This document shows positions 10,033 through 23,010 of a stretch of DNA of 64,000 nucleotides, piece after piece. The notes under the pieces were generated by a model, which did no database searches, was not told the DNA's origin, and worked only from the letters and a program-made list of their open reading frames with translations. How positions within the stretch are numbered: the first letter of the stretch is position 1; each line of letters begins with the position of its first letter. Both the position numbers and the translations under genes were made by a program. The DNA is taken from positions 13,931,143 to 13,995,142 of the forward strand of contig NC_044925.1 in assembly GCF_003576645.1 (NCBI RefSeq), read 5' to 3'. This stretch comes from Ipomoea triloba (taxonomy: Eukaryota; Streptophyta; Magnoliopsida; Solanales; Convolvulaceae).

Positions 10033-11893
10033 TACCTTCCTTCGATTTTTCTCGGTCCTGACTGATTGACACTTGATTCTGAGTTCTGTGACTATTGGTT
10101 ACCATGGTTGCTAGCCCCATCTGAACACTAGGATCCCTATGCGCGGGGTTCCGACTTTTATTTTTTTATTATTTCTTTACTATGCTTTATTTATCTCTAT
10201 CGCTTTATGTTATTTGCTTTCCAATTGCTTTACTTTTTCTACATTTCTATTCGGATAATTCTACTTATTTTTATGCTTTATTATCTAAGTTTTTGCTATT
10301 TTTATTGCTTTTATATTTCTATCAACTTATAATAATTGAATAGTACTCCGAAAACCCTTTTTTTGTATGTTATGTCTCCATTTCTTATAGAGCATTTATA
10401 ACGGGAGCAGGCCTATGCTGGAAGCTAAAGTGTGGAAAGAGGGATGCATACTTGGTTTATCCTCTTATCCCTTTTCTAATTTTAAGCCCCTTTTTGATAT
10501 TTAAAGTGTGAAAAATTTTCTTTATAGCTTTGTGTATGAGTATATTAGAGCTTACCATGATTAATAGGATCGTTTGATGCATACCCTTTATCCCAGAGCA
10601 ATTTCCAAAGTGTGGAAAGGGATTTTTATTTGTCTATCCTTAGAATCCCTGTTTCGTTCTTTTACCCTGTACGTATGGAAACATCGAGGACGATGTTTAC
10701 TTTAAAGTGTGGAAAGGACGCACTTCGTGCTTTACATGCTTACATGCTTAGTTTTAGAAGTTGAAGCTCTTGGGAATGATAAGCGTGTGCATTTGCAGTT
10801 TTGAAAAGAGAGTTATTATTTGTGTTATCTAGGGAGAATTTTGACTAGATGCCCAAATATTTTTACTCTCGAAATATCTTTGAGAAAGTTACTTTTCGCA
10901 CCCATGAGAGTGTTTAGAGCCAAATAAGTTTATATTCTTGCCTACTTGCATGATGTTCACCTCTTATTTACGTAGGACCTTAGTCAAGGATCTCTCGAAT
11001 TGGGAGTGTGCACTCTTTAATTTGAGAAAGATAAAACTAGCAAGGCCCGGTATTGAACTAACCTTGGTAGGGCATGGGGCAAAAGGTGAGCCTAATGGTG
11101 AGCTTAATGAGAAAACAAAACCCTTGAACATTAAATAGAAAAAGGCATGAGGGGTTGACACGAGAAGAAGTCAAAAAGGCAAAAGGCCAATCACCAAAGA
11201 GTTTAAAATTGAGGGAAGCCAATTCGTTGGGTTGTGTCCAAACCATAGTCTTCGGTAAGCAAAAAGCTTTATCTGGAGTCGGTTGTTCACATAAAAAGAT
11301 CCCAAGAATTGAGAAAATAGAGCTGAGGTGAGCCACTTTGCTAGGATTCGAGTACCCATTGCACTGACCTTCGAAAAAGCATGGATGTCCATGTGAAGTC
11401 GGGTGGCTCGATGACGTTATCCTAGGAAGTGAGAAGAAAGAGGGACCGCGCTAAGCCAAAAGTAGTGAGTGGTCCATGCCCCTACCCTCATTTACATTTA
11501 CGTTGGGCTTTGGCGTATAAGGACGGAAAGTTGATTAGCTAGTGCACATCATTCCCACTAGTGGAATCGGTTAGAGGCCCTATTTAAATAGAAGGAGAAC
11601 CAAAACTTTGGAAATGCATGCTTGCGTATGGTGCGAGAAGTGTGATCCCTTGTTTTATTTGTTTATCTACGAAAGGTTTTTATTTCCCGAAAATATTTCT
11701 TGAGTTGCTGACATCTGACCAAAATCCTTTATAGATAACACAAATGATTTCCCCCATTTCAACAGTCTTAGACACCCATTATTTTGACTTGCCAAAAGCT
11801 TTGTTTTGCATGAGAGAGTATCTCGGAGACTTATATGCTTAGAGAGTAAAATGTCTTGCTTGAGGACAAGCAAGAAACAAAGTGTGGAAAATT
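10033..11893 (+). other. 3' non-coding region of element B with reiterated polypurine-like motif
   Basis: No credible ORF is present. The motif AAAGTGTGGAAA recurs at about 10427, 10503 (variant), 10607, 10704 and 11879. The last copy abuts the LTR start TGATAAG at 11894 and is therefore the polypurine tract. A GAGGACAAGCAAG stretch just before it is common at this place in Athila-like elements. Confidence 0.7.
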
Positions 11894-13170
11894 TGATAAG
11901 ACTCCGAGATACCCTTATTTCAAGCACATTTTAGGGTGTTTTATCGCGTCTATAGCATCCTTATTTGGTAAATTATGTGCGTAAATGCTTGGAAATCACT
12001 AACTGATGCACAAAAGCCATTTTTAGCTTAAAAGAAGTAAAACTGGAGCCCTGGGAGCAAATAAGACCAAAAGATGAGCTTAAAGAGCAAACTAGGCAGG
12101 AGCAGAGCCCCGGAGGACCAATCTGGAAGGCCACATGCGTGTGAGCAAACGTGAAAACTTTCCAGAAGCTTCCCACGCACGCTCACATGCGTGTGAGAGG
12201 CGTGGAGATGGTGATGCGCGAATTTCAGCTAGGGTTGTCATTTCGGAGACTATTTAAACCCCTTTGATGAATTTTCAGGGGAGGATGGCAGAATTTTAGT
12301 TTTCCCTTTTCTTAGTTTTTCCTTTGGAGAACTTTCTCCATTTTTCTTAGTTTTTAGATTAGAACAATCTCCATTGTAGAAGACAACAAGCTTGGATTGA
12401 AGATCTTCTTCTCTCTAGGTGATCTCTATTTCATTTCTATAATCTTAGCTATCTTGTGCTTGGATTAAATTAGTTTTTGCTTGCATTTCATATCATGAGT
12501 AGCTAATTTAGTCTAGGGATTTGGATTGTGTGATTGAATATTATTTGTGTGATGATCTTATTTCTATATCTTGGATCTATGAGTTTGTGTTGATGGATTA
12601 TCTATTCTTGTCCTTTGATTGTTGTTTTGATGAGATCTTGTTTGGATTTGGCCAATCTAGATGAGAGATTGAGCTCTTGACTCTTTCATGTCTTTGATTA
12701 GAGTTAGGATTTGAAGCTTTACACAATCAAAGTTCCTATGGACTTCTTAAGAATAGTAGGATAGTGTGTAGCTTAAGTGTTTGATAAAATTCCTCTTAGA
12801 ACTTTGGATGATTGAAGGCATTCCTAAGTCAAAGAAGCCTTAGTACACAAGGTGGAAAAGGACTAAGACAACACACTCTTGAATAGACAATATCCTAGCA
12901 ATCCTAATCCATAAACTTAGACACTCACTATGCAATATTCATGAACACTATCCAATCCCTACCCCTTTTACTTATTCACAAAATCACTTTTATTTTACTA
13001 CTCTCTTGCACTCAAACCAACCAATGAACTACTCTCACTCACAAATCAACATTTACCACACTCGAGTCCTATGCATGATACAATCAAGTAAACTCCCGAA
13101 TGTTTGACACACCTCGACGTCCCTCCTTCGAGACCGACACTCGGGGAGTCACAGACTTTCCGTTTTATCA
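11894..13170 (+). mobile_element. 3' LTR of element B
   Basis: The LTR starts TGATAAGACTCCG after a polypurine tract and ends CCGTTTTATCA, so the ends TGATAA / TTATCA are inverted. It is 1277 bp long. It holds a hairpin module (12127-12205), a TATA-like TATTTAAA at 12251 and the U5 signature CGACACTCGGGGAGTC near 13135. No primer-binding site follows, as expected for a 3' LTR. Its partner LTR would lie left of the window. Confidence 0.75.
12127..12258 (+). promoter_or_regulatory. Hairpin module and TATA-like box in LTR B
   Basis: Two palindromic cores (CACATGCGTGTG and CTCACATGCGTGTGAG, one mismatch) with CCCACGCACG / GGCGTGG arms are separated by a TTTCCAGAAGC spacer. TATTTAAA follows at 12251-12258. 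Confidence 0.65.
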
Positions 13171-14083
13171 TACAAATATCTTTTGACATTTCACCCTATG
13201 CACGCAAGAGTTCTCATGGGGGAAGTCATTTTCCATAAAATGAGCCTCATTTTCATTTGACCCAAAGCTATTTTCCTTTGACTTTTATTTTCCATGTCTT
13301 GCCAAACACTAGAAGCCTGGAAAATGATTTTCAAAAATTATTTTCCGGGCTTCCAAACACACCCTAATTTCATTCTTATTTTCCTTGTTATTTTCTATTG
13401 CTTTGATCTTTAATGTTGATAATGCTTGAGTAGATTAGTTGAGGGGTGTGTGTGCCACATGTTAGATCTTAGGATTGATGTTTGAATTTTGCCATATGAA
13501 TGTGGAAGTGATGAAGTAGGGTGTTAGTCTTGTGTGGGTGATGTTCTTCATGATTTGCTTCTATTTTCGGCCGGAGTAGATAGTAGACTTTGTGAAAGTG
13601 AGTGTGTGCGCGATTGCGGCCTCTCACGAGTCCAACTCATCCACATCCCCGCCCTCTATTTGGAAGGATGAGACTCGGGAGGAGTGGTAGGCAAGGTGTT
13701 CGATTAAATGCCTCAACCGAATGAGGATTGAGAGTCCAAGTGTGACGTGACTTAGTATTGATACCGTGACTCCCGAGTTTGTCCCCGAACCTCGTTATTA
13801 CAATCCCATAGAGTGATCAATCGCTTAGGCTAATTAAGTCACACGCCCCCTTGTTCTTTTTAACTTGTTATCGCACCTTTCAATCCTATGCTTGTTATCT
13901 TTTTGTTCCTAGCTAGTTCTTGCAACTCTTACCTCTTAACATCCTAAATGCCAACACTATTTAGACTCCAATTTGTCATCCTTGAGAGACCGATACTCGG
14001 GGAGTCTTAACTCTTCGTTTTAACACATTCTATCACCTTCATCACCTCTCACCACTAAAACATATACCTTCACCGAACCAAGG
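13171..14083 (+). mobile_element. LTR fragment of the C/L family (plus orientation)
   Basis: From about 13380 the sequence matches LTR L at 55680-56333 in order: AGTGAGTGTGTGCGCGAT, then CCAACCGAATGAGGAT, then the U5 signature GATACTCGGGGAGTC and TTCGTTTTAACAC. The start of the LTR is missing and its end near 14080 is not clean. The copia element K begins immediately afterwards in the middle of its coding region, so one of the two was truncated at this junction. Confidence 0.6.
13218..13364. mobile_element. MITE-like remnant
   Basis: The ends GGGGGAAGTCATTTTCC and, inverted, GGTGTGTTTGGAAG with internal GGAAAAT motifs resemble common plant MITEs that start GGGTGTGTTTGG. I could not define a target duplication. 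Confidence 0.3.
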
Positions 14084-15409
14084 GAGTTGGAGATATTATA
14101 AAGAATGGTTTAACCATTCAAGATGTCTCATATGTCGAAGGGCTAAAGTTCAATCTACTAAGCACAAGTCAGTTTTGTGACAAGGGCTACAAGGTAGAAT
14201 TCTCCAAAGATCAATGTTGTGTAATCAGAGAAACAGATTGAGAAACAGTTTTATAGGCAAAGAGACGGAAGAACATGTACGTTGTTGCATGAAAGTCGGC
14301 TAAGCCGAATGTATGCCTAGTAGCTAAGAATCAAAATCACCTTAGTTGGGAATGGCATCATAAGCTTAACCGCCTTAACTTTAATGCCATTAACAAGCTA
14401 GCTAGAGGAAATTTGGTAGAGGGACTACCAAAGGTGACCTTCAACAAAGACAAGATTTGTGAAGCCTGTCAAAAAGGGAAGCAAATCAAGTCTTCATTCA
14501 AGTCAAAGTCACATGACACGAATTCAAGACCTTTGAGTCTATTGCACATGGATTTATTCGGTCCAATCAACCTAGTTAGTTTGAGTGGCCAAAAGTATAA
14601 TCTAGTGGTAGTAGATGACTACACAAGATATACATGGGCGTCATTACTAAGAAAGAAGAATGAGGTCGAAAAGGTGTTACCCAAGTTATTGAGACAACTT
14701 CAGATGGAGAAGGGGTTGAACATAGTCAAGATTCGATTTGATCAAGACACCAAATTTGTCAACAAGGTGATACAAGACTTTTGTAGTTAACATGGTATTT
14801 TAAATCAGCTTTCAGCAGCGAGAACTCCATGGTAGAATGGCGTAGCCTAGAGAAGGAATAGAACTCTCAAGGAGGCAGGAAGGACGATGATAGCCTTTTC
14901 TGACTTGCCTAAGAGATTTTGGGTCGAAGCTGTTAACATAGCATGTTCCACCCAAAATCGATCCATCATTCACAAAACACATGGGATTACTCCCTATGAA
15001 CTACGGAAATGCAAGAAACCAGTTGTGAGCTACTTTCATATTTTTGGTAGCAAGTGCTTCATTCACAACAACGGAAAAACATATATAAGAGCCATTCGAT
15101 GAACGAGCTAATAAAGGATTATTTATTTGTTATTCAGCAATGAGCAAGGTGTTCCGGGTTCTCAACAAGTGGACCATGGTGGTCGAGGAATACATTCATG
15201 TAGTTTTCGATGAATCATCAACGAGTCATGATGTCGACAAGATTACAAATGGATTGAATTACTTGTGCGATCAAGATCCATTAGATGAACGCAAGGACTC
15301 TAGTGGTAAGCAGATTGAGAAAGAGGCTGAAGGGTATCAAGTTGACGTACCCGAATCAAAAGATTTCTCAATTCGCCTACCCAATCAGACTTGCTTGACT
15401 GAGCCGATG
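14084..15409 (+). pseudogene. gag-pre-integrase and integrase of SIRE-like copia element K (left part)
   Basis: The reading frame enters mid-protein with a gag-pre-integrase segment (SYVEGLKFNLLSTSQFCD). The integrase zinc-binding part follows, with HH near LSWEWHHKLNRL and CEACQKGK. The core domain shows HMDLFGP (first Asp), a degenerate FDQDTKF (second Asp), and NGVA followed by TAG at 14848-14850, where the catalytic Glu is expected. Further stops occur at about 14237, 14833 and 15100. The element is cut at 15410 by the LTR of G and continues with RT at 28947. Gag and the 5' LTR are missing on the left. SIRE-like assignment rests on the extra ORFs downstream of RNase H and is tentative. 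Confidence 0.75.
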
Positions 15410-17116
15410 TGTAACACTCCCATTTTTCTACCATCGGGCTTACTATAATTATCATTTCTATAAATAGAATATCATACTAATATGACAAAATTTTTCAAAT
15501 TAGAAACCTGATAAATAATAAATTCTAAAACAATTTAACCAAACCAAAAAGGGTGCTACCGCCACACCTAACCAACAAGGTTAAATGTAAGGCTAATCCA
15601 CACAACAAACTTTACAAAGTCTTCAATAAAAGTCTTTAACAACATAAAATTTATTTAAGTCCTGAATATTCATAAATTAACTTCTAAATCCCAAAAGTCA
15701 AAAAAATCTCGTCCAATCGCTCTCATAGCAGCATACTTCATGAGATTTCTCCTGGTACTCAAACAAACAACAATAATAAAAAGAAAGGGGTTAGCAAAAC
15801 TTGCTAAGTAAGGGACTGTCTGCCGCTAAAGAAAAATAATTTTTTTTTCTAAAAATATAAGAATTTACATTACTTTACCCTTTCTTTCAAAAACTCGAAT
15901 GCACTGCACTTTTACTTCAGAAAAATCAAATTATAGATATTCATATAAAAAATGCAAATGGAAGTCTATCACACATAAATGGGACATGGTCCTTTATTTT
16001 TAGGCCCTAGTGAACATGACCAACCTGAACACTACACACATTTCCTATTTGTAATGGAAACCGAACTCTAACCTTAAGTGTGCACACCCCCGAATGAGGA
16101 TTCCAAGCCTCATCGGGAAGTTACCAACCCTAGTAGCCAGGATAGGTTTCTACTGACTACCCTGTTTAATAGGGTACATGGACCCATATCAACTAATTGA
16201 ACACATCATAGTGTCCTAGTGATGGGTGTCGAAACCAACAAATAATAAATACTTACTCTTATGAATTGTAATAGCGATGAGTAAGGTCGTACCCACAGAG
16301 ATTGGTTAGACTTATTTTTAGCAATAGATTTAATAAATAATGAGATGGGAATAGAAACTTAAATAGTAACAATAAAATGGAAAAAATATCAAATAGTAAA
16401 TAATTATCAAATAAATGTCAATAACAACTAGTATCCAACCCAAGGCATAATATCAGTTTAATTCTAACAAGACAGATATTGATTTGCAAGCCAAACTAAC
16501 TTACTCTTTACTAGATTGGTTATGTTTATTAACAAGCTCTAACAACCTGTCTTTCCTTACTTCATCGGTAACCAAAACAAGCTTTTTAATTACTTCCCTA
16601 GCTAATAAACAATCCTAAACAAGCTCTTAGGATTTAATTTATTAACAGCATTAAAAGAATTAGAAAGACTACCAATCCTAGCCAACAAACTCATAAGCTT
16701 GGTTCATTTAAGCTAGACTATATATCTTCATAAGACAAACTGAAAATCAATTATAATCAAATTGTGCTATTTGCAACCAACATCAGAACACTTAAACAAT
16801 TACGGATTCAAGGTTCGAACTAGCAATTTAATAACTTGTCAATTGAACAATGGGCCCTATTGCAACAATTAATCAATCAATAATTTAAATTAATATAACA
16901 GAAGATATATAGATAATAAAGTGCAAAGAATAATTTAGGCTAAATAAAACTTACTGCTCTTATAGAATCAAACTTCAATAATCCTCGAATTGAAAAAATA
17001 AGAATTTAGAAGTACATCGCAGGGCGTGTTTACTATTACAAATATAGCTGAATAATACGGATAATTGGAAATATAAAATATATATTTATATTAATCTCTC
17101 AAAAGAGACAAACAAA

Positions 17117-17140
17117 ATATATATATATGTGTGTGTGTGG

Positions 17141-17166
<26 letters not shown>
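17117..17166. repeat. (AT)n/(GT)n microsatellite
   Basis: A short AT run passes into about 20 GT units, inside the LTR of H. Confidence 0.9.
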
Positions 17167-17173
<7 letters not shown>

Positions 17174-17400
17174 TGTGAGAATGAAAGATAGAGGAAAAAG
17201 AATTGCTAATGATGAGGGGTGTTTTTCTAACATTACAATCATACATATTTATACACTAAAGAGGAGCATGAATTGTGGCAAACATGTGAATCTCCATGAT
17301 AATCGGCAAAGACATGTGCAAGGAGTGACTACAGCAGTCCGTCCGTCGCAGTAGTTCATGGAGTCGCCGCAACCTACATAAATATGTAAAAAAAAAAAGA

Positions 17401-18884
17401 AATTTGAGTAGACTTCATAGTAAAAGCAATATTTAACAAATGTGTGCATTGTATTTCCTAATGTAATTTTATGTTATGAATTGTGTATACATATTTTTTA
17501 TATTCTTATTCTGTTTGTAGGAATAAGTTTAATTTCCCAAATTAATTTAATAAATTGTATATCTAAAAAATTTCAAATATGTATTCAGGTAGACGACAGA
17601 AGAAAATTTTATACATAAAACAGCAGAGCAGAGAATCCAAATTGCGAAATGGAAAGAAACAGATTTCATATTTTGTATCAAATAGTCTACACATTTAATT
17701 ACTATTACCAAACCCTAAAAAAGAAATCAATCAATCAGTGGCACAGATCATTCAAATATAAGATATTGCATTTGAATCACTCGCATGAACCTATTAATTT
17801 CTCACATTAGAAAAGAAATTTGCTAAACTGGAAGTAGAATTGGTAGATGAAGGGAGAAAAGAGCGATGAAACGAAAATTGAAAGGTGAAACCCAAATCGT
17901 ATTTCTAATTTGTACAAGAATTTTGGACTAATAAAAACACTTACTCTACAATAAAGCGGTTCAAATACACCACATGTTCGATGTGTTGCCTCACAGGTAT
18001 CCTGAGAGATCGGTTTCCAACTCGGAAGGGCCGCGGGCAGATAGCCGTAGGCGCCTAGGGAGGGGAATCAGTTCCGGACAGGCTGCGAGATAGAGAGAGA
18101 CGATAAGAGCGCGGAGTCAGAGATTCGTAGCTGCCGATGGAGAGAAGCGGAGCCACCGAGGCTGTGAGATAGAGAGACGATGATGGAAGTGAGAGGCTGA
18201 GAGAGAAGGGGTTGGGCAGCACAAAAGATGGGTCGGGGTAGTTTGTTCTGGGTGTGTAATATTTGTATAAAATTTTGTTTTAAAAATAGGATAAAAATTA
18301 TTATTTTACATTTAATTGGGAGTAACAATTATTTATTAATAATATGTATTTAATAATATATATATATATAGAAATAATTAAATATAATATTTAAACTTTA
18401 TAATCTGTGATTTTATATTTGTAGTGTTGATATGGTGTTGTGTTTGTATATTTTCTTATGAATTTATTATTATATATATTATAGTAATTAAATTTTTATT
18501 AATAAGTATTATTTTAATTAAATATATATGCTAATAATTATTCATATCAAATCAACATAATTATTCAATGTAAAATTTTCAAATCTCATGTGGTAATGTG
18601 ATATCTTTCTTTTTTTTTTTTTTTAGTATTAATGACTCTTGTTAAGATGCATTATTTGTTTATAACTATCTCATGCATGTGGTATATAATAACACAATAA
18701 TACTCTGTATATGCTAATAGTATGTTTTCATATTCAATAAAACAACCAATTTCGTATTTCTAAAGAGTTATACATTTCAGAATGAGTTTTCATGAGTAGT
18801 ATTTAATTTTATCATTTTAAAAACATTATCAACAATAAAATTACTTAAATTTTATGCCGTGCATCGCACGGGGGCAAATACTAG
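17401..18884 (+). mobile_element. Helitron-like insertion carrying a gene-like fragment
   Basis: The right end has a perfect hairpin CCGTGC-ATC-GCACGG followed by CTAG at 18881-18884 and then T, the standard Helitron 3' terminus. I found no clear 5' TC terminus. Instead the insert is flanked by an 18-19-bp direct repeat (TATGT, 11-12 A, GA) at 17383-17400 and 18885-18903, which Helitrons do not normally make. On the minus strand, 17840-18200 looks like a plant 5' leader: a CT-rich, GC-richer block, a donor AGAGTAAGTG near 17947 and an acceptor CTACTTCCAG near 17836. No continuous ORF identifies the source gene. Confidence 0.5.
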
Positions 18885-19381
18885 TATGTAAAAAAAAAAA
18901 AGACAAAGGAAATTAAAACTAAAAACTAAGTTGGGCTGCTGTGAATCTACGTACTAACAAAACAGAAGAAAATAAAATAAAACTAAAAAACAATTACAAA
19001 ACTAAAAACCTAGTAAAATGAAGGGTAAAATTTTGGGTTGTTGACTGCTGAACTCATAAACAAATAATTAAAATAATTAAAAGCATTTAAATTGGGCCAA
19101 CTAACAATAAAAAGAAAAAATATATAATTAGCTCAATTAATGAATTTAGCCCAAATCTTATATTTTTTTTGAATAATACTAACTCTATTACAATACAGTA
19201 TCTGTTCATAACTACTTTCTTAACCTATTGAAGCACAAGAGTCATTAAGTCTAATTATTCAATTAATTATTATATTAGTATAAAATATAAAATAAAGTTT
19301 AAAATAAATATAATGTTAAATAAATAAAACTAATTTATTATAAAAATTAATTTAAATTGAATATAAAAATAGTGCTTATCA

Positions 19382-20830
19382 AAATTCCCCACACTAATCA
19401 TTTACTTGTCCTCAAGCAAAAAACATTATTTAATAAAACAGAAATATATAAAAAATCATAACACTTCATGAACATTGGTCTTAAACACATTATAAATACT
19501 TAGCTAGCAATGTATTTGAAAATGGAGTAAACTAAATAACCAAGCCCTCACGGCTATATCACTCATCACTCAAAAGTGTTTGAAGGGTGTGTAAATTTCA
19601 CTGATATCAATTCCTATAGAAATGTTCTACCATAGGCTTGCATATCTTCTCATTCTCCACTACAAGATAACATGCAGGACCAAATCATAGGGACTTTCTC
19701 CAACGTTGTAATGGGGCTTAGGGCAAAGGGTAGGAATTATTTGGAAAAGTAGTTCAAAAAGCCTTCAAAACTAGAGGAACATGATTGAATGAACTAACTC
19801 AATAATAAAGACCAAACGAATCCAATCACTCTTGTTATTTTGATAGCTCAACTCCAACCAAATAAACTATCATATGATTTACATCCCATAACACCATAAA
19901 CTATTCATTCCTTATTCAACATGAAAAATACTAATAACAACCAAAAATGATAATTTCATTTTCTCTTTTTTTTTCGATTTTTTTCTTTTTTTTTCTTTTT
20001 NACCAAACGAATCCAATCACTCTTGTTATTTTGATAGCTCAACTCCAACCAAATAAACTATCATATGATTTACATCCCATAACACCATAAACTATTCATT
20101 CCTTATTCAACATGAAAAATACTAATAACAACCAAAAATGATAATTTCATTTTCTCTTTTTTTTTCGATTTTTTTCTTTTTTTTTCTTTTTTTCTTTTCT
20201 TTTTTTTCTTTTCTTTTGATTTTTTTCTTTTTTTTTTTTTTCTCGTAGAAGAAGAAAGACACTTTCCACCACACATTTCACCCTCTTTAGTTTAGAAACA
20301 ACTTCAAATGGAAGCAACTACATCAACTCATTTTATTTTTGAAAATATCAACCAGAAGGCTCATAGAACTCCAATGGCAATTTCATTATTCTCACTCATA
20401 TAGACATTTCGCCAACCTCTTTCCACACACTCAATCCTTATGCATTTACCCAATCAAAGCTCCCCTAGTCCTCTAGGCAAGGTTAAGGAAATTAATTTCA
20501 GGTATGAGGCTTATAATGTGTGGTTCAATATGAACAAAAATACAGTTAAAAGGCTCAAAGTGGCTGACAAAGGAAAATCAATTATGGTATGAACATGCTA
20601 TTTGGCTAGTGAGGCTAAAAATCAAAGATGACCATAATCATATTAAGATCATGCATGAATCAAATTAGCTTTAAAGAAAATCAAGGCAAGTTCTAGAGAT
20701 ACAAGTCTATGGAAGATATCACACAAGAAATAAATAATTGGACTGAAGTGACAGTCAAAGGCTCAAATATCTCACATGTTCATGCTTGGTTAGTTTAGCC
20801 ACCACCATATCAAACAAAACACTACGTAAA
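19382..20830 (-). other. Internal non-coding part of element H
   Basis: The minus strand ends in the Athila-type string TTGCTTGAGGACAAG, followed by the polypurine tract at 19382-19394. The rest is AT-rich with T runs near 19965-20240 and no ORF. It ends abruptly at a poly-A stretch. Confidence 0.6.
19811..20191. repeat. 190-bp block present twice around a single N (contig overlap)
   Basis: Positions 19811-20000 recur at 20002-20191, with N at 20001. The overlap ends in a pyrimidine run, a likely cause of the break. Confidence 0.85.
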
Positions 20831-20832
20831 TA

Positions 20833-20868
<36 letters not shown>

Positions 20869-21293
20869 NAAAAAAAAAAAAAAAAAAAAAAAAAAAGACA
20901 AAGGATATTAAAACTAAAAACTAAGTTGGGCTGCTGTTAATCTACGTACTAACAAAACAAAAGAAAATAAAATAAAACTAAAAACAATTACAAAACTAAA
21001 AACCTAGTAAAATAAAGGGTAAAATTTTAGACTGTTGGCTGCTGAACTCATAAACAAATAATTAAAACCATTTAAATTGGGCCAACTAACAATAAAAAGA
21101 AAAATATATAATTAGCTCAATTAATTAATTTAGCCCAAATCTTATTAATAGGTTCATTAAGTCTAATTATTCAATTAATTATTGTATTAGTATAAAATAT
21201 AAAATAAAGTTTAAAATAAATATAATGTTAAATAAATTAAACTAATTTATTATAAAAATTAATTTAAATTAAATATAAAAATAGTGCTTATCA
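20831..21293 (-). mobile_element. 5' LTR of H, partial
   Basis: It matches the 3' LTR from 18885 to 19381, apart from small changes and an 80-bp stretch (about 19150-19230) that it lacks. It is joined on the left to internal sequence through a 60-base A run with N at 20869 (20836-20896), so the junction is unreliable. Confidence 0.6.
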
Positions 21294-21780
21294 CCTAGTA
21301 CTTGAAGATTGTTCCTAACGAGTACCCCACGACACATCAAAGATTCAAGTCATTTACATATATACTCTTACTACCACAATCTTAACCATACTTCCATAGG
21401 TTTTGAAAATACTTCATTAACATAAAACTTGCTATAATTTTACATAAAAATAAAATCATAATTTGGACTTTAATTAAACCCCACAAAAATAAGTGCATGC
21501 TAATAATCAAACTCTTGTTTTGAAATTTTTCCTTAAAAAATTTATTTTCCCATGACAAAAATTCACATTTGGGTCAAATTGAACAAATTTGACACTAAGA
21601 TATTTTATACACAAAAGAATCCTACACATATCACATAAATAGAAAAGAAAAATACTTCACTTAATTACACTTATACATACGGCATAACGTACTCAAGCAA
21701 AACACACTTTATTAGTATTTTAAACCATACATATATAGAGATACATCATATATCTATACTATCCTAAATTTTACATTATA

Positions 21781-22041
21781 CTACCTCCGTCCCAAAATAG
21801 TTGTCTGGTTCGTTTAACGAGGCTTGACTGAAGTAATTTTTAATCCAATTTTTCATATTATTAAGTTTAGCATTAATATATATAATTTATATATTTAGAA
21901 ACTACATTAAAAGTACTATTAAACACAAAAAATTAAAATTAAAAATAATAAAAAATTACTAAAGAAAATAAGCAAAGAAGGAAGAGTTGGTTTGACCAAT
22001 GAATAGTAAATAGGACAGGTAAAATGGGACAGAGGGAGGAC
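21781..22041. mobile_element. Stowaway-type MITE (Tc1/mariner)
   Basis: The ends CTACCTCCGTCCCAAAATAG and, inverted, CCTCCCTCTGTCCCATTTT fit the Stowaway consensus CTCCCTCCGTCCC. TA lies on both sides (21779-21780 and 22042-22043). The interior is AT-rich and non-coding. Confidence 0.8.
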
Positions 22042-23010
22042 TATTTTTACATACATATTTATACATACATACACACGGTTCCAATTACTATATAAACATA
22101 TATATATAAGGGCAAGTAAGAGAGAAACAAACCCATTTACTTGGTGATTATCTTAGCAGTTGCTCACAATCCTTTTTACCCTTACGTAGCTTGATCTCCC
22201 ATACCAAGATTTGCTCCAAACTTTGAAGAATCAATCAAACGATAGAAGGGAGATTTTTTTTTTCTTGTTGAGAGGAAATTCGGCCAATGTGGGTGGAGAG
22301 AGGAAGGAAGATGAACTTCCACCTTAGATTTAAATTCAAGAATGAATGGTGGAGGTTATACCACTAAATGACCATTAGTGGTCACTATGAAGGGAAATGA
22401 AGGGGTTTATTTTGAATTTAAAATGGATGAACTAATTAGGATTAGGATAGTAATATAATCATATCATATTTAATTATAATACTACACTTTATAACATATA
22501 GTAAAAATATTAAATAATATATATATATACACATACTAGTGTATGTACGTACACTTCTCATATTTACATACAATACATAATATATACATTTGTAATATAA
22601 TTTATGCATAATACACACATATACATAAATCATATACATATATACGTACTATACATAGTATAATATATATATGACATAGCATTCATATATACACGTATGT
22701 GATATATATAAATATATATAATATACATATACACACACTTATGTATATAATGTAAAATACATTTGTTAAATGTATAAAATAGTCAAATTACAATAACTAT
22801 GAAAGTACACTAAAATAGCATAATTAGTAAGTCCAAATGAATATAGTTTATGGTTCAAATGAACATAAACATGGAGATAGAATCAAATGAACATGGATCA
22901 AGGACTAAATGAACATGGCTCAAGGACTAAATGAACATTGGTGAAGGAATAAAGATAACATTGGGAGTTCAAATGGTTAATATCAGGACCGGAAAATCTC
23001 GAGTGTCACA

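Larger units (their letters stand above)
16220..21293 (-). mobile_element. Athila/Tat-like LTR element H inserted in LTR G
   Basis: The insertion starts TGATGGGTGTCG and ends GTGCTTATCA on the plus strand and is flanked by the direct 5-bp repeat CCTAG at 16215-16219 and 21294-21298, a clear target site duplication. The 3' LTR covers 16220-19381; a polypurine tract (minus AGTGTGGGGAATTT) follows at 19382-19394. The 5' LTR is seen only in part (about 20831-21293). No protein domain is recognisable inside: either most of the interior is deleted or the assembly skipped it at the poly-A/N position 20869. Confidence 0.75.
15410..23010 (-). mobile_element. 3' LTR of Tekay-like non-autonomous element G (interrupted by H)
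   Basis: On the plus strand the LTR begins TGTAACACTCC at 15410 and ends GAGTGTCACA at 23010. It matches the second LTR at 23499 onward in many ordered blocks, for example ATCGCTCTCATAGCAGCATAC and GCTAAGTAAGGGACTG. Element H (16220-21293) and a Stowaway MITE (21781-22041) sit inside it, so the LTR proper is about 2.3 kb. It interrupts copia element K. Confidence 0.75.

Noticed and set aside
20836..20896. Poly-A tail of a LINE or SINE
   Set aside because: The A run contains an N, joins H internal sequence to the middle of its LTR, and no retroposon body or target duplication is seen.
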